Source: Sphingobacterium sp.
Lineage (GTDB): Bacteria; Bacteroidota; Bacteroidia; Sphingobacteriales; Sphingobacteriaceae
Reading direction: 5' to 3'
DNA: 64,000 nt
NCBI GenBank assembly: GCA_031253985.1
Contig: JAIRVH010000229.1
Span: forward strand, 53,520-117,519
Below are positions 63,701-64,000 of this stretch, one piece after another. Each line of letters begins with the position of its first letter. The first letter of the stretch is position 1. The translations under genes and the position numbers were made by a program. The notes beneath the pieces are model-generated. The model was not told where the DNA came from and ran no database searches. It was given only the letters and a program-made list of their open reading frames with translations.

Positions 63701-64000
63701 AGCATTGTCTTGACCCGATAAAGAAACATTGAATACTGTACTATTGTTATTAACAATAATGGTTTTATCGTCAAAACCAACGGAACGGAATACAACAACT
63801 TTACCTGCCGGTACACTCAGAGAGTAATTACCATTAGCATCAGTTTGTGTTGCTTGATTAGTCCCTTGCACAACTACTGTTACCCCTGGTATTGCTTTAC
63901 CGTCAGCAGATGTAACACGACCACTAATCTTTTTTTCTTGAGCGAATGCAACCGAAGTCAGAATCATACCGCCAACAAGAAAACTTAGTAATGTTTGTTT
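60770..64000 (-). CDS. SusC/RagA family TonB-linked transporter, 5' end cut by window
   Basis: The frame is open to the right edge: before MILTSVAFAQ the bases 63968-64000 read KQTLLSFLVGG, so the start ATG is just outside (MKQTLLSFLVGG would be the first residues). The frame has the usual plug (LIVVDGMPIDNTSK, INPDDIASVTILKGPAAAAL and GSRASNGALIITTKSG) and a barrel ending in RNYGVNVKVSF. It is paralogous to the SusC at 54442. Works with the susD that follows 12 nt after its stop. Confidence 0.95.
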   Translation of the reverse strand, partial: KQTLLSFLVGGMILTSVAFAQEKKISGRVTSADGKAIPGVTVVVQGTNQATQTDANGNYSLSVPAGKVVVFRSVGFDDKTIIVNNNSTVFNVSLSGQDNALQEVVVTANAIKREKRSLGYSAPTIKADELREGGNSSAINSLAGKVAGVNITSTSNSPGSSSRVVLRGGTSISGNNQALIVVDGMPIDNTSKVGGASDLSSVDFGNRGNDINPDDIASVTILKGPAAAALYGSRASNGALIITTKSGNKGAKNQITFNTVNTFSSILKLPDFQNDYGQGYYNINKTTGDVTYVNDPRENGSWGPAFTGKMQEWGQTINGVRQQKPYSAVKNNVRDFFDTGIASDNNLSFAGGTEKSSFYLGLNALNSNGVYPGKNDNYNKYGVRFNGNTEFSNKFSAGISVSYNRINSNNVGGGQGGGSVYNAILQTPRDIDIKGLKDLNNPYNAYGFTDANGLVHSNEYGYYGAYTLNPYWILDNFKNYNDVNRIVGNFNIDYKPTSWLTFQERVGLDNYSDRRRNESPKYNYVATDAAAPYSNGNRVSGVGSYRIDQFNVNEIVHDFMATATHDFNDDWKGSLMLGNNIRQRKTTSNSTATNASGGLVVPGWYNLANSNGPLNLIEDTWSNRRLVGVYADANISYKDMAYLEVTGRNDWSSTLPKDNNSFFYPSVSGSFVFSELFNENIKKTWNYAKFRANWAQVGSDTDPYQLLTTFARTTINGGFGSTTFPFGNVSALMSSSTIGNAGLKPEITNSFELGTELGFLQNRLYVDFTYYNNSSKNQILSIPIPASTGYGFSVINAGKVQNKGVELTLRGTPIKTDNFSWELYGTYTKNNSKVVELMDGVEQVSVGGFSGMSIVAAVGRPYGEFYAVTEAKDPQGRTIVDGKTGLPVATSKAEYLGSYNPKYQASLGTNVTYKNWSLSALFDAKQGGVFFSRTKNTLAFVGASEETGGERIGLIYPNSVIEDANGNFTENTSVKYDKASYYGNNFQTGMSVIDGSYVKLRNLTVSYTFKKHQLEKTPFGAATIGLFGNNLFIWTPKANKFADPEVNSSGAGNAQGFDFTAQPSLRNYGVNVKVSF

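Noticed and set aside
1..64000. rRNA, tRNA, CRISPR arrays, transposases or integrases
   Set aside because: None recognised by eye in the sequence or translated frames; a tRNA scan was not possible here.

Overview
The window looks like a chromosomal segment of a Bacteroidota bacterium of the family Sphingobacteriaceae, most likely Sphingobacterium or a close relative. The basis is AT-rich DNA, three SusC/SusD pairs, a LytS/LytTR two-component pair, many HxlR and AraC regulators, a Crp/Fnr regulator next to a flavodoxin-fold oxidoreductase, and several promoters of the Bacteroidota type (TTG, 19-20 nt, TAnnTTTG). The genus is an inference from gene content; no rRNA or tRNA gene was seen.

Layout. 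0-5.5 kb: 3' end of a LytS-type kinase and its LytTR regulator, an outer-membrane barrel, an SDR protein lacking the catalytic Tyr, a TraB/GumN protein, an ADP-ribosylglycohydrolase pseudogene and an SRPBCC protein. 5.7-16 kb: carbohydrate region with a GH78 alpha-L-rhamnosidase, an AraC regulator, and a susC-susD-fasciclin-DUF5007-like operon whose last gene carries an in-frame TGA. 16-27.4 kb: a broken phosphoesterase relic, two GNAT acetyltransferases, an esterase, small proteins, a propeller-phosphoesterase, an HD hydrolase, a luciferase-like monooxygenase with a flavoprotein oxidoreductase, and two lipoproteins. 27.7-31 kb: a phage-like module made of an S24-type repressor, a divergent operator/promoter, a small protein with a DnaA-domain-IV-like tail, and a three-gene lysis cassette (amidase, one-TM coiled coil, lipoprotein with a C-terminal TM segment). 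31-41 kb: azoreductase with HxlR, a phytochrome-like histidine kinase, a stand-alone SIR2-like protein, a secreted propeller-like lipoprotein, NudK, and an Ada zinc domain with a 2OG-Fe(II) oxygenase. 41-51 kb: stress and redox genes: an ohr-DUF1304-nitroreductase-ohrR operon, AraC plus SDR, a phosphoesterase, a DinB-like protein, HxlR plus cupin, Crp/Fnr plus quinone reductase, and purA followed by a second Crp/Fnr. 51-64 kb: a phosphate-selective-type porin and two SusC/SusD pairs separated by a susD relic and a MORN-like protein; the last susC runs off the right edge.

How it fits together. The SusC/SusD systems import glycans or peptides across the outer membrane; GH78 suggests rhamnose-containing glycans for the first one. 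The 41-51 kb block is a run of small redox modules, each with its own regulator; inverted or direct repeats are visible at three of the control regions (ohr, azoR/HxlR, cupin/HxlR).

Two themes stand out. First, gene decay: at least five relics or disrupted genes (ADP-ribosylglycohydrolase, DUF5007-like, metallophosphoesterase, susD, susC start), several with the causal lesion readable. Second, the compact repressor-plus-lysis module at 27.7-31 kb, with no phage structural genes beside it and a candidate unimolecular spanin, is the best candidate for something undescribed.
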